64,000 bases of DNA from Fimenecus sp045543095 (lineage in GTDB: Bacteria; Bacillota; Clostridia; Oscillospirales; Acutalibacteraceae): contig JAZQMC010000008.1 in the NCBI GenBank assembly GCA_045543095.1, forward strand, positions 120,569 to 184,568, in the 5' to 3' direction. The translations under genes were made by a program, and so were the position numbers. The notes beneath the pieces were generated by a model, which was given only the letters and a program-made list of their open reading frames with translations, was not told the origin of the DNA and did no database searches. Below are positions 1 through 8,445 of this stretch, piece after piece. Each line of letters starts with the position of its first letter. Position 1 is the first letter of the stretch.

Positions 1-1
1 C

Positions 2-292
2 ATTGTTGGACTTTTCTATTGGAAAGGTGCATTAAAGAGAGCCTTTGGTTGCTTCTTGCTTCCTATCGCACTTAAAAAGCACCGTGATATTGAGCCGTCA
101 ATGTTACAGGATTTAAAGAAAGGTAAGCCTTGTGAGGTTGATGCAATCAACGGTGTTGTTTGTGATTTTGGTAAGAAATATGGTGTGGCGACACCCATTA
201 ACGACCGAATTGTTGAGATTATCAAGAAAATTCAGAATGGTGAGCTCACAGCAACTGCAGAGAATTTCAAGTTATTTGATGACCTTTTATAA
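2..292 (+). CDS. 2-dehydropantoate 2-reductase (ketopantoate reductase), C-terminal part
   Basis: The reading frame is open from base 2 to the stop at 290-292, so the gene begins before the window; about 95 residues are visible. They match the C-terminal helical domain of the ApbA/PanE family, with the hallmark run GKKYGVATPINDRIVEII, in which the TPxND segment helps bind ketopantoate. The family reduces 2-dehydropantoate to pantoate with NADPH in pantothenate and CoA synthesis. The NADP-binding N-terminal domain lies outside the window. Other members of the family act on different 2-oxo acids, so the substrate is not certain. A strong terminator follows directly. Confidence 0.75.
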   Translation: MVGLFYWKGALKRAFGCFLLPIALKKHRDIEPSMLQDLKKGKPCEVDAINGVVCDFGKKYGVATPINDRIVEIIKKIQNGELTATAENFKLFDDLL

Positions 293-309
293 ATTAAGAC
301 ATGAATTAA

Positions 310-337
310 GGCAGTCCAATCGGACTGCCTTTTTTGT
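310..337 (+). terminator. Rho-independent terminator
   Basis: GGCAGTCC pairs with GGACTGCC around a short loop and is followed by six T. It closes the ketopantoate reductase gene 18 bases after its stop. Confidence 0.85.
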
Positions 338-343
338 GTTTTC

Positions 344-394
344 TCTCCCTCCGTCAACGCTTACGCGTTGCCACCTCCCTCGTCAGAGGGAGGC
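344..394. repeat. REP-like palindromic repeat, family A copy 1
   Basis: Two small palindromes in a row: an inner one (CAACGC/GCGTTG) and CCTCCCTC/GAGGGAGG. The same arrangement recurs at 1060, 21991 and 54602 with changed inner sequence. It is non-coding and lies between convergent genes. Confidence 0.7.
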
Positions 395-410
395 ACAGTT
401 GAGATATATT

Positions 411-725
411 TTATTTCTCTTTTTCTTTTTTGGGTGTAAAAATTCTTATAATTATCAAAAGTGCTACGAATGAACCGCTGATGATAAGAAGTGTATTTGC
501 CATTGATTTGTCTTCGGGGCTTTCGGCAAAAATTCTGATGACCGCACCAAAGAAAAGCATACACGCCATGATTGCACTTATAATTGCTACGATTACCTTT
601 ACCACCTTTTCAAATTTTGGCGATAATTTTTCTTCGGGAATAATTTTACTGAAAAGATACATTATTCCTGTTGCCGTGCCTTCAACAATAAATTCTATAA
701 ATATTTCAAAAATAAATTCTAACAC
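411..725 (-). CDS. small membrane protein of unknown function
   Basis: A roughly 104-residue protein with a hydrophobic N-terminus and two further hydrophobic stretches (around residues 47-65 and 78-94), ending in a basic tail (TPKKEKEK), as expected for a small membrane protein with a cytoplasmic tail. I chose the GTG at 725 because AAAGG lies nine bases upstream; TTG codons at 734 and 731 are closer to that site. It follows the 87-residue gene at 741-1004 by a few bases and is probably co-transcribed with it. I do not recognise a family. Confidence 0.55.
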   Translation of the reverse strand: MLEFIFEIFIEFIVEGTATGIMYLFSKIIPEEKLSPKFEKVVKVIVAIISAIMACMLFFGAVIRIFAESPEDKSMANTLLIISGSFVALLIIIRIFTPKKEKEK

Positions 726-740
726 AATCAACAACCTTTA

Positions 741-1004
741 TTAATTTATTTTTCGTTCTAATTCTTCAATTCTTTTTTCAAGGTCTGCGATTCTTGATGA
801 GTAATCCTTTACTAATATTTTTGTTATTACAAATATAAGAAATACTACTGTACCGATAACAAGAGCCGCACCTAATTCAATAAGGATTGGGTCACCGGAT
901 TCAAAAAGCTTCCAACCGCCCCACAAAACAAACCAATAAATCAGAAAAAATGTAATTGCAATACTGATTGCCCAGCCTAATATAAATTTCAATTTTTCTT
1001 TCAT
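741..1004 (-). CDS. small membrane protein with C-terminal coiled coil, unknown function
   Basis: 87 residues starting at the ATG at 1004, preceded by AAAGGAATG. There are two hydrophobic segments (about residues 7-25 and 38-60) and a charged heptad-like tail (SRIADLEKRIEELERKI) that should form a short coiled coil in the cytoplasm. The open frame extends further upstream, but those codons have no ribosome binding site. It is the first gene of a two-gene unit with the next small membrane protein. No family was recognised; the architecture resembles small membrane adaptor proteins, which is only a shape comparison. Confidence 0.6.
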   Translation of the reverse strand: MKEKLKFILGWAISIAITFFLIYWFVLWGGWKLFESGDPILIELGAALVIGTVVFLIFVITKILVKDYSSRIADLEKRIEELERKIN

Positions 1005-1059
1005 AAAAACATTCCTTTTTGTGATTTTACGGACAGACGAGGACGTCTGTGTCACTACG

Positions 1060-1110
1060 CCCCTCCGTCAAAATCTTCGATTTTGCCACCTCCCCATCAA
1101 GTGGGGAGGC
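1060..1110. repeat. REP-like palindromic repeat, family A copy 2
   Basis: Same layout as 344-394: CCCTCCGTCA, an inner palindrome (AAAATC/GATTTT), then CCTCCCC/GGGGAGG. A separate hairpin (ACAGACG/CGTCTGT) lies just before it at 1033-1050. Confidence 0.7.
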
Positions 1111-1143
1111 CATTTTGCACTTTGCGTTTTGAACTTTGCACTT

Positions 1144-2529
1144 TTATTCTACGCCGATTACTTCATATTCAACCATATAGCCGTTTTTATAATCGCTTAT
1201 ACCGACTATTATACTTGTTTGCATAGTTTCTTCGCTGTAGTATTCATCATAGCCATTGGGTTCGCCAAGTCCTAATTCTGACATTGCGTTATCTATGTAA
1301 TAAATATCATTACAGTAAAAATATCCTGTGGTGCATCCATCGGTGCAATCGCCGTCACCACAATAATAGGCTTCTTTAACCAAATATAATTCTTTATTGG
1401 AGAAATCTACATCTGTTTCTAATTGCATATATAATTCATCATCACTCCCGCCCAATATTGTAGCATCAGCAGGTGTGGTTGTACCAATAATAACAGCGAG
1501 GATAACGAATACTATAACTTCTGCGATGCAGAGGGCGGATACTGTGCCGTAAAGTTTTTTGTAAACACCCTTACCGCGAATTGCTTTGATAAGGAAGATT
1601 ATGAATACTACAAACGGTAAAACTCCGAATGTGATAATAAGGAATATTGCTGAAATTGTTTCCGAAGTGTCGTCGTCATAGAAAATTCCATAATCGTCGC
1701 TATAATATTTTTCTAATGCGAGCTGAAATTCTGTGTTAAGTGCTTCGTCGGTTATTTTGTGTAACTTAACAATTACATCTGCATCGGGCTCTTCGCCATA
1801 TAAGAAATGGGCTTCTTCAATCTTGTTTTCTATATAATCAATATAGTAGTAAGTATCATCCATAAGGCAGACTATACCCACATAAGAAGAAAGAGCAAAA
1901 TTCTCATTTGTACAATACACATAAAAAAATTCGCGGGTTGAAGTGAAAATTTTAAATTCACTTAAACTTACAGTTTCGCCTTTAATCTGATTTTTTGTTG
2001 CGGTGACAATATTACCGTCGGGCCACTGAAAATCTATTAAATATTTATCTGCGTTACCGCTGATTATTTTTTCATAATCTTCAAAAAGTGTATCTTTAAG
2101 GAAGTAAACACAGAGTGATGAGCCGTCGCTATAGTAAAACTCTATGCGATACATTGTTGTTTCAAGGTTTACTTCGATATAAATATTGCTGAAATTCTTT
2201 CTCTGTTCATCAGTTAAATCAAGATAAGCACTACTCTTAAGACTTAAGTCACGCTTATCTTCTGCGACCACGGTATAACCGAAATCTGTTGAAAGCATTG
2301 ACAAATCAGCACGTGAAAAAGGTTCGCCGTCAACATAGAGTTTTTTATAATCGTCTGAAAACTTGATTATTGGTTGTTCGTCATATATTGGGAAGTTGTA
2401 TGTATCATAAATATCTTTGTCTTCAACAACTTCAAAATCAACTATGGGCATATCCTCTGCAAAAGCAGTTACCGCAAAGCAGGAGAAAATGAGAACAACG
2501 GCAAATATTACTGATAATAATTTTTTCAT
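1144..2529 (-). CDS. exported membrane-anchored protein of unknown function
   Basis: 461 residues with a clear signal peptide (MKKLLSVIFAVVLIF, cleavage probably after AFA near residue 24). A long, acidic, Tyr/Asp-rich extracytoplasmic region runs to about residue 285, followed by two membrane helices (about 290-315 and 325-350) and a C-terminal domain with four closely spaced cysteines (CGDGDC, CTTGYFYC) that could bind metal or form disulfides. The start has a strong AAGGAGG. It lies 12 bases after the ABC permease gene and looks like the last gene of the GntR-ABC operon, so it may work with that transporter, for example as a cell-envelope sensor; that role is inference. No known family was recognised. 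Confidence 0.7.
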   Translation of the reverse strand: MKKLLSVIFAVVLIFSCFAVTAFAEDMPIVDFEVVEDKDIYDTYNFPIYDEQPIIKFSDDYKKLYVDGEPFSRADLSMLSTDFGYTVVAEDKRDLSLKSSAYLDLTDEQRKNFSNIYIEVNLETTMYRIEFYYSDGSSLCVYFLKDTLFEDYEKIISGNADKYLIDFQWPDGNIVTATKNQIKGETVSLSEFKIFTSTREFFYVYCTNENFALSSYVGIVCLMDDTYYYIDYIENKIEEAHFLYGEEPDADVIVKLHKITDEALNTEFQLALEKYYSDDYGIFYDDDTSETISAIFLIITFGVLPFVVFIIFLIKAIRGKGVYKKLYGTVSALCIAEVIVFVILAVIIGTTTPADATILGGSDDELYMQLETDVDFSNKELYLVKEAYYCGDGDCTDGCTTGYFYCNDIYYIDNAMSELGLGEPNGYDEYYSEETMQTSIIVGISDYKNGYMVEYEVIGVE

Positions 2530-2541
2530 TTTAACTCCTCC

Positions 2542-3375
2542 TTAACTTAAGTTGAGCTTGCGGTCAAGCAGCCAATATTGAAGCGAATAAAGCACCGCAC
2601 AGAAAACACCTATAAAGAGTATTCCGCAAAGCAAAAGTAATGCGAGTACGGGGGCAAAATGATTTTCGTCAATCTGACCAAGCCATACACCCAGTGACTC
2701 AATACCGAAAAGTCCGAACATCTGAACAACGAATGTGAAAACACTGTTTGCTGCATAGTAAATACCGATTGAAGTTATGATTTTTGCTTTTTTTGCAATT
2801 ATTGAACCTACTGTTATGCAACAGAATACAAATAATGTTGTGAAAACGCTGAGAAGCAAAAGTGCCAACAAGATTTCTAAAATATAGATTAAGAAATATC
2901 CAAGTCCTGCACCATTAATAACCTCAAGGATGAATTCATCCAAAACCTCTGTCCATAATCGTTTATCAAAAATAACATCAGGAATTCCCACTGCAAGTGC
3001 TATCAAAATGTCGAAGAATATTACAAAACCTGTAAGACTGCTTGCAACAACACTTGTAATAATTTTTGAATTAAGTAATTGTCCGCGTTTTACGGGAAGT
3101 GTGAATGTGAGATAGCCCTCATCGGTAAAGAAATTCTTATAAAATCTTGTATATACAAAAATTACCGTTATAAATGAGAATGCCACAGCACCCATAACCG
3201 CTACGATTGCAACGATTGTTGCCACAACCGTAAGTATTATGGGTAAATCTTTTTCGCTACCGAAAATACTGATACTCCAACCGCCTGCAAGAGCCAGCAC
3301 AACTGATGAAAGTGCCGCAATCCACCAATATTTGAATACGGCTTTAAAATCATATCTTAAAAGCTTTTTTAACAT
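2542..3375 (-). CDS. ABC-2 type transporter permease
   Basis: 277 residues with six predicted hydrophobic segments (for example LSSVVLALAGG, VGAVAFSFITVIFVYTRF, FLIYILEILLALLLL, VLALLLLCGILFIG). The motif YTRFYKNFFTDEGYLTFTLP is typical of ABC-2 permeases that work with BcrA/YtrB-type ATPases. Its start overlaps the end of the ATPase gene by seven bases, so the two are translationally coupled and should form one transporter. The substrate cannot be read from sequence; relatives export peptide antibiotics or respond to cell-wall stress. Confidence 0.85.
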   Translation of the reverse strand: MLKKLLRYDFKAVFKYWWIAALSSVVLALAGGWSISIFGSEKDLPIILTVVATIVAIVAVMGAVAFSFITVIFVYTRFYKNFFTDEGYLTFTLPVKRGQLLNSKIITSVVASSLTGFVIFFDILIALAVGIPDVIFDKRLWTEVLDEFILEVINGAGLGYFLIYILEILLALLLLSVFTTLFVFCCITVGSIIAKKAKIITSIGIYYAANSVFTFVVQMFGLFGIESLGVWLGQIDENHFAPVLALLLLCGILFIGVFCAVLYSLQYWLLDRKLNLS

Positions 3376-4070
3376 CTGAATACCTCCTTAAACAACTCGT
3401 CAAGGGATTTTCCGCTTTCGTTTCGTGCTTCTTCAGCATTACCTGAACGAAGAATTCTACCGCCGAAGCCTAAAAATACAAAGTCATCAAGCACCTGTTC
3501 AACATCTGTGATGAGGTGTGTTGTGATAATGATTGTTGCCTCGGGGTTATAGTTACTGACGATTGTACTTAAAATGTATTCGCGTGCAGCGGGGTCAACA
3601 CCCGCAATGGGCTCGTCAAGAAGATAAAGCTTTGCATTTCTTGACATTACGAGAATCAACTGCACCTTTTCTTTTGTACCCTTTGAGAGCGATTTAAGGT
3701 TTGCACCAAGTTCAATACCCAAATCGGCTAAAAGCCTGTATGCACGCTCGGTGTCAAAATCTTCATAAAATTCTTCAAAATAATCAACAAGCTCGCTGAC
3801 CTTCATATTTGAACTGAAATATGTACGCTCTGGAAGATATGAAATAAGTGCTTTACTCTTTTCGCCCACGGACACACCGTTAACTGTAATTTCACCGCTG
3901 TCCGCCTGCAAAAGACCTGAAATAAGCTTCATCAATGTACTTTTACCGCAACCGTTCGGTCCTAAAAGACCCACAATTCTGCCTGCCGGAATTTCAAGAT
4001 TAAAATTATAAAGCACGGGAATATTCTTTTTATAAGATTTGGTTAAACCCTTACATTCAAGAATGTTCAT
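3369..4070 (-). CDS. ABC transporter ATP-binding protein (BcrA/YtrB type)
   Basis: 233 residues with Walker A GPNGCGKST, a signature region at LSKGTKEKV (a degenerate LSGG, common in this subfamily), Walker B LYLLDEPIAG and the H-loop ITTHL. Short ATPases of this kind pair with ABC-2 permeases such as the one encoded next. The start overlaps the GntR regulator by four bases (ATGA). Together with regulator and permease it matches the ytr-type operon plan of Bacillus, where the regulator represses its own transporter operon. Confidence 0.9.
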   Translation of the reverse strand: MNILECKGLTKSYKKNIPVLYNFNLEIPAGRIVGLLGPNGCGKSTLMKLISGLLQADSGEITVNGVSVGEKSKALISYLPERTYFSSNMKVSELVDYFEEFYEDFDTERAYRLLADLGIELGANLKSLSKGTKEKVQLILVMSRNAKLYLLDEPIAGVDPAAREYILSTIVSNYNPEATIIITTHLITDVEQVLDDFVFLGFGGRILRSGNAEEARNESGKSLDELFKEVFRC

Positions 4071-4426
4071 ACCATTACCTCCTCAATCATTTTTATGGCG
4101 TCTTCTCGCGAAATTGATAATTCTTTCATATTCTTTGAGAATTCGCGGACAAGTTGTTCTGCCATTTTGTGTCTGCAGACTGCAACTATCTGCTCGTCTT
4201 CGGTGACAAATCTGCCGAGTGTTCCTTTTGAAATGATAAGCCCTTCATTTTCAAGCTCCGAGAACGCGTGCTGAACTGTGTTGGGGTTAACCGCCGCTTC
4301 AAGTGCTATTTGTCGCACACTTGGAATCTGCTCACCGGCTTTATACTCTCCCGACAAAACCTTTTTAACTATTCTGTCAGAAATCTGCAGATAAACCGGT
4401 TTATCAGAAGAAAACTTCCATGCCAT
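4067..4426 (-). CDS. GntR family transcriptional regulator, YtrA subfamily
   Basis: 119 residues. The N-terminal winged helix-turn-helix has the GntR pattern (YLQISDRIVKKVLSG, then IPSVRQIALEAAVNPNTVQ) and ends with the wing GLIISKGTLGRFV. Only about 45 residues follow, far less than in FadR or HutC types, which is diagnostic for the YtrA subfamily. It is the first gene of a four-gene operon with an ABC transporter and very likely represses that operon; a palindrome overlaps the promoter just upstream. Ribosome binding site: GAGGTGATTTT before the ATG. Confidence 0.9.
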   Translation of the reverse strand: MAWKFSSDKPVYLQISDRIVKKVLSGEYKAGEQIPSVRQIALEAAVNPNTVQHAFSELENEGLIISKGTLGRFVTEDEQIVAVCRHKMAEQLVREFSKNMKELSISREDAIKMIEEVMV

Positions 4427-4448
4427 AAAATCACCTCGTTCTGTATTA

Positions 4449-4490
4449 TTGTGTTAATACAATGGTACAATACTTATTGTAATTTGTCAA
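4449..4490 (-). promoter_or_regulatory. promoter and candidate GntR operator for the ABC operon
   Basis: On the minus strand TTGACA (4490-4485) and TACCAT (4467-4462) are 17 bases apart. The near-perfect palindrome TTGTGTTAATACAA (4449-4462) touches the -10 box and covers the expected start site, a fitting place for repression by the adjacent YtrA-type regulator. Binding is inferred. Confidence 0.55.
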
Positions 4491-4532
4491 TAGGTTTTTT
4501 GAAATCGGGAGCGAATGCACAATGATTTTCAA

Positions 4533-4619
4533 TGTCATTCTGAGGAGCGAAGCAACGAAGAATCTCTGTGGTTTTAACGTTAACTTTGATAAGGATTCTT
4601 CGCTACGCTCAGAATGACA
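4533..4619. repeat. long inverted repeat, family C copy 1
   Basis: An 87-base element that starts with TGTCATTCTGAG and ends with its complement CTCAGAATGACA, with further complementary arms (GAAGAATC / GATTCTTC). It can fold into one long hairpin. Copies are found at 12116-12202 and 63896-63982. An outer-arm sequence (GACAAATTGGGGATTTGTC, 4637-4655) flanks it. Confidence 0.8.
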
Positions 4620-4707
4620 CTGATTTTGATGAGTTGGACAAATTGGGGATTTGTCATTTTTCATAAAAAAAGTATAAAATATTTTGCAAGTGCAATAATA
4701 TTAAATC

Positions 4708-4736
4708 TTGAATTCCCAAATACTATTGTGTATAAT
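4708..4736 (+). promoter_or_regulatory. promoter of the AI-2E family / DUF1846 pair
   Basis: TTGAAT (4708-4713) and TATAAT (4731-4736) with a 17-base spacer, 52 bases before the start codon at 4788. Confidence 0.65.
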
Positions 4737-4787
4737 ATTTTGTGGTATGTTTATTAGAGGATAATCTGTATTAAAAGGACGAAAATT

Positions 4788-6020
4788 ATGGAATTATCAA
4801 AGAAAAATGTAAAAACTATTCTCGGCATAATCACTTTCGGAATACTCTTGTTTTCTGCCACCCAGCATTTATCTGCCGTATGGTCATTTATAGGTGGTAT
4901 TCTTAAAATTATTGCACCGTTAATAGTGGGTTTTTGCCTTGCATTCATACTTAATATAATTATGACCCTGCTTGAAGATAAGGTTTGGGGATTTATGGGT
5001 AAAAGTAAAAAATCATTTGTAAGAAAACTGCAACGTCCCGTAAGCCTTGTTTCTACAATTATTTTAATGCTGGGTTTTGTGGTTTTACTTCTTTTCATTA
5101 TTATCCCCGCACTTAAAGATTCCATTGACCTTATGGTTGCGAAAGTTCCTAAATACTATGACAGTGTTGTTCTTTGGATTGACGGTGTTGTTAAGGATTT
5201 TGGCCTTGACATAAGCACCGAGGCACTTCACAACCCGAAATTCACAATAAACGACATCGCCTCTATGATAGAAAAGGTATTCACCTTTGAGGCAACCGGC
5301 GATATTCTCAACACAACGGTGGGCGTTACATCTTCGGTTATTTCAGGTGTTGCAAATTTTGCTTTGGGCTTTATTCTTGCACTTTACATCTTGGCTGAAA
5401 AAGAAAAAATCGGCAAATTCACCCGCAGAATTCTCGATGCGGTATTGCCCGAAAAAGTTGCAAACAACATTTATAATGTTTCAAATGTAGCGGCAACATC
5501 TTTCTCAAACTTTATTTCGGGTCAGTTTACCGACGCTTTGCTTTTAGGTGTTATGTGCTTTATCGGGTCTTCAATTCTGCGGATTCCCAACGCGGCGGTT
5601 GTGGCGGTAATCATTGGTATTTCAGCAATTATCCCTGTAATCGGCCCGATTATTGGTGAAGTTATCAGTGTGCTTATTCTTCTTATGGAAAGCCCCATAA
5701 AAGCACTTGTATTCTTAATTTTTATTCTTATTTTACAGCTTATTGACAATAATTTCATATACCCGAAAATTGTGGGCAAATCAGTAGGTCTTCCCGGTAT
5801 TCTTGTGTTTATCGCAGTTATTTTAGGCGGTAATCTTGGCGGAATTATGGGTGTGCTTTTAGGTGTTCCCACCGCGGCAGTGCTTTATGCCTTATCGGTT
5901 GAATGGCTTAAATCAAAAAGCGAAAAGAAGTTATCAAATAATCAGGCAGAGGCGGATGACCCCGAAAATGCCGACGAACAAACAGCAAATTCCGAATGTG
6001 ATGGTGAAAAAAATGCGTAA
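4788..6020 (+). CDS. AI-2E family transporter (PerM/YdbI-like membrane protein)
   Basis: 410 residues, preceded by AAAGGAC. Hydrophobic segments lie near residues 10-30, 40-62 and 80-105, then a soluble region, then a cluster of membrane helices from about 180 to 365. The C-terminal half has the conserved signatures of the family (NFISGQFTDALLLGVMCF, IIPVIGPIIGE, LQLIDNNFIYPKIVG, GGIMGVLLGVPTAA). Members have been linked to autoinducer export, Na+/H+ antiport or general permease roles, so the cargo is unknown. The C-terminal tail is acidic and rich in Asn and Glu. The stop overlaps the start of the DUF1846 gene by eight bases. Confidence 0.88.
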   Translation: MELSKKNVKTILGIITFGILLFSATQHLSAVWSFIGGILKIIAPLIVGFCLAFILNIIMTLLEDKVWGFMGKSKKSFVRKLQRPVSLVSTIILMLGFVVLLLFIIIPALKDSIDLMVAKVPKYYDSVVLWIDGVVKDFGLDISTEALHNPKFTINDIASMIEKVFTFEATGDILNTTVGVTSSVISGVANFALGFILALYILAEKEKIGKFTRRILDAVLPEKVANNIYNVSNVAATSFSNFISGQFTDALLLGVMCFIGSSILRIPNAAVVAVIIGISAIIPVIGPIIGEVISVLILLMESPIKALVFLIFILILQLIDNNFIYPKIVGKSVGLPGILVFIAVILGGNLGGIMGVLLGVPTAAVLYALSVEWLKSKSEKKLSNNQAEADDPENADEQTANSECDGEKNA

Positions 6021-7494
6021 ATTAGGCTTTGACAATGACAAATATCTTCGTATGCAATCAGAGCATATTAAAGAGAGAATAAACAAGTTCGGCGGTAAGC
6101 TTTACTTGGAATTCGGCGGTAAAATCTTTGACGATTACCATGCCGCAAGAGTACTCCCCGGATTCAAACCAGATAGTAAAATGAAGATGCTTCTTCAGCT
6201 TAAGGACGACGCTGAAATCATTATTGCAATCTGTGCAAAAGACATTGAAAAGAACAAAATTCGCAGTGACCTTGGCATCACATACGACCTTGACGTGCTT
6301 CGTCTTATTGACATTTATCACGGCTTTGGTCTTTATGTTGGCGGTGTTGTGCTTACACAGTTTGCAAATCAGCCCGCTGCCATTGTTTTTGAGCAGAAGC
6401 TTCAGAGCCTTGGCATAAATGTTTATCGTCACTACCCTATCGACAACTATCCTATGGATGTTCAGTTGATTGTAAGCGACGAGGGTTACGGTAAAAATGA
6501 CTATATCGAAACAACTCATTCATTGGTAGTTATCACCGCCCCCGGTCCCGGTAGCGGTAAAATGGCAGTTTGCCTTTCACAGCTTTATCACGAGCACAAA
6601 CGTGGCATTAAGGCGGGTTATGCAAAGTTTGAAACTTTCCCAATCTGGAATTTACCGCTCAAGCACCCTGTAAACCTTGCTTATGAGGCTGCAACCGCTG
6701 ACCTTAATGACGTTAATATGATTGACCCATATCACCTTGAGGCTTACGGCGAAACAACCGTAAACTATAATCGTGATGTTGAAAACTTCCCCGTACTTAA
6801 CACAATTTTCGAAGAAATTTACGGCGAATCACCATATAAATCACCTACCGATATGGGTGTTAATATGGTCGGCAACTGCATTATTGACAATGATGTTGTA
6901 TGCACAGCATCAAAGAAAGAAATTCTTCGCCGTTACTGTAACTATCTTGTTCAGCAAAAGAATAACAAAAAGGTTTCAAACGAGCTTCACAAAATTGAGC
7001 TTATTATGAAGCACCTCAATATTTCAAACGCTGACCGTCCCGTTATTTCGGCAGCGTTGGAGCTTTCTGAAAAAACTGACGCCCCCGTTACTGCCATTGA
7101 GCTTTATGACGGCAGAATTATCACGGGTAAAGCGGGCGAGCTTTTAAGTTCATCATCTGCAATGCTTCTTAATGCACTTAAAGCGATTGCGGGGCTTAAC
7201 GACGAAATTCTTCTTATTACCCCAACAGTATTTGAGCCCATTAAACAGCTTAAAATTCTTATGCACGAAATGGACACAAGCCTTCACCCCGAAGAAGTGC
7301 TCATTGCTCTTTCAATATGTGCCACAATGAACCCCTTGGCACAAAAAGCACTTGACGCAATCAAACAGCTTGTGGGTTGCGACGCTCACTCAACTGTTGT
7401 ATTGTCGGGTACTGATAAAGAAACACTTCGTAAACTCGGCTTGAACGCGACTTATGAGCCATATAAAAAGAACGATAATTTATATTATAATTAA
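6013..7494 (+). CDS. DUF1846 (UPF0371) family protein
   Basis: 493 residues. The start at 6013 is preferred because DUF1846 proteins begin a few residues before GFDNDKYL and GGTGA-like sequence precedes it; earlier in-frame codons lie inside the upstream gene. The protein has the characteristic N-terminus (RINKFGGKLYLEFGGKIFDD), a glycine-rich nucleotide-binding-like loop (ITAPGPGSGKMA, about residue 180) and the long conserved C-terminal half. The family is widespread in Firmicutes and soluble, and its biochemical function is not established. The eight-base overlap suggests translational coupling with the membrane protein before it, and a terminator follows. Confidence 0.9.
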   Translation: MRKLGFDNDKYLRMQSEHIKERINKFGGKLYLEFGGKIFDDYHAARVLPGFKPDSKMKMLLQLKDDAEIIIAICAKDIEKNKIRSDLGITYDLDVLRLIDIYHGFGLYVGGVVLTQFANQPAAIVFEQKLQSLGINVYRHYPIDNYPMDVQLIVSDEGYGKNDYIETTHSLVVITAPGPGSGKMAVCLSQLYHEHKRGIKAGYAKFETFPIWNLPLKHPVNLAYEAATADLNDVNMIDPYHLEAYGETTVNYNRDVENFPVLNTIFEEIYGESPYKSPTDMGVNMVGNCIIDNDVVCTASKKEILRRYCNYLVQQKNNKKVSNELHKIELIMKHLNISNADRPVISAALELSEKTDAPVTAIELYDGRIITGKAGELLSSSSAMLLNALKAIAGLNDEILLITPTVFEPIKQLKILMHEMDTSLHPEEVLIALSICATMNPLAQKALDAIKQLVGCDAHSTVVLSGTDKETLRKLGLNATYEPYKKNDNLYYN

Positions 7495-7499
7495 ATGTC

Positions 7500-7543
7500 A
7501 TATTCCCTCATAGATTTTCTCTGTGAGGGAATAATTTTTTTAT
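7500..7543 (+). terminator. Rho-independent terminator
   Basis: ATTCCCTCA pairs with TGAGGGAAT and is followed by a T-rich run; it closes the AI-2E/DUF1846 unit. Confidence 0.85.
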
Positions 7544-7563
7544 ATTTGTTCACAATTTATACA

Positions 7564-7592
7564 TTGACTAAATATTTTATTAAGAGTAAAAT
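7564..7592 (+). promoter_or_regulatory. promoter of the ABC ATPase gene
   Basis: TTGACT (7564-7569) and TAAAAT (7587-7592), spacer 17, placed 28 bases before the start codon. Confidence 0.65.
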
Positions 7593-7620
7593 ATTTACAT
7601 AATTTTCTGGCGGTGATAAA

Positions 7621-8304
7621 ATGAGTCTTATTGAAGTAAAAGATATGTATAAGATTTACAACCCCGGTGAAAACGAAGTGCGTGCCATTGACGGTATTTC
7701 TCTCACCATTGAAAAGGGTGAATTCGTGGCAATTATCGGTCAGTCGGGTTCGGGTAAATCTACTCTTATGAATATGCTGGGGCTTCTTGATATTCCCACA
7801 AGCGGAACATACTTGCTTGACGGCATTGATACCGCAAATATGGACGATGACGAATTATCTGAAATCAGAAACAAAGAAATCGGCTTTATTTTTCAGGGTT
7901 TTAATCTTATTCCCAGCCTTACTGCCGTTGAAAATGTTGAATTGCCACTTGTTTATCGCGGTATGAAAAAGGAAGAACGCAATAAATTAGCCTTGCAAGC
8001 ACTTGAAAGAGTTGGCCTTTCACACCGTCTTGACCACCTGCCCAAACAGATGTCGGGCGGTCAACAACAAAGAGTTGCCATTGCTCGTGCAGTTGCCGCA
8101 CGCCCCCCTGTTATTCTCGCCGACGAGCCAACAGGCAACCTCGACTCTCATTCGGGTATTGAGGTTATGAAAATTCTTCACGAATTGCACGAAGAAGGCA
8201 GAACGGTTATTCTTATTACTCACGATAACGATATTGCAAACGAGGCAGGGCGTGTAATTCGTATTCAGGACGGTCAAATTGTTTCGGATATTATAAACAA
8301 ATAA
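7621..8304 (+). CDS. ABC transporter ATP-binding protein (MacB/LolD type) without adjacent permease
   Basis: 227 residues with Walker A GQSGSGKST, the Q-loop FIFQGFNLIPSLTAVENVELP typical of the MacB/LolD/FtsE group, signature MSGGQQQRVAIARA, Walker B VILADEPTGNLD and H-loop ITHDN. Relatives power FtsX-fold permeases in peptide export, lipoprotein release or bacitracin resistance. No FtsX-type permease is encoded beside it; the next gene is a surface phosphoesterase separated by a hairpin and T-run (about 8357-8397). It has its own promoter and a GGCGGTGAT site. It probably works with a permease encoded elsewhere. Confidence 0.9.
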   Translation: MSLIEVKDMYKIYNPGENEVRAIDGISLTIEKGEFVAIIGQSGSGKSTLMNMLGLLDIPTSGTYLLDGIDTANMDDDELSEIRNKEIGFIFQGFNLIPSLTAVENVELPLVYRGMKKEERNKLALQALERVGLSHRLDHLPKQMSGGQQQRVAIARAVAARPPVILADEPTGNLDSHSGIEVMKILHELHEEGRTVILITHDNDIANEAGRVIRIQDGQIVSDIINK

Positions 8305-8356
8305 TTGAGATTTGTTTGTTTTTTATCAAAAAAATAAAAAATATTAAAAAATGATG

Positions 8357-8397
8357 GAAAAATACTGCAAAAAATGTGGTATTTTTCTTTTTTTTAT
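8357..8397 (+). terminator. probable Rho-independent terminator
   Basis: AAAAATAC pairs with GTATTTTT around a 13-base loop and runs into CTTTTTTTT. The stem is A/T-rich and therefore weak, but it sits between the ABC ATPase and the phosphoesterase genes. Confidence 0.5.
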
Positions 8398-8445
8398 GGT
8401 AAAATCTTTAGGTGTATATTTTACTATATCCTTGGAGGGATAAGA

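Noticed and set aside
5863..6012. N-terminal extension of the DUF1846 gene
   Set aside because: These codons lie inside the AI-2E family gene in another frame and do not resemble DUF1846; the family start is at 6013.
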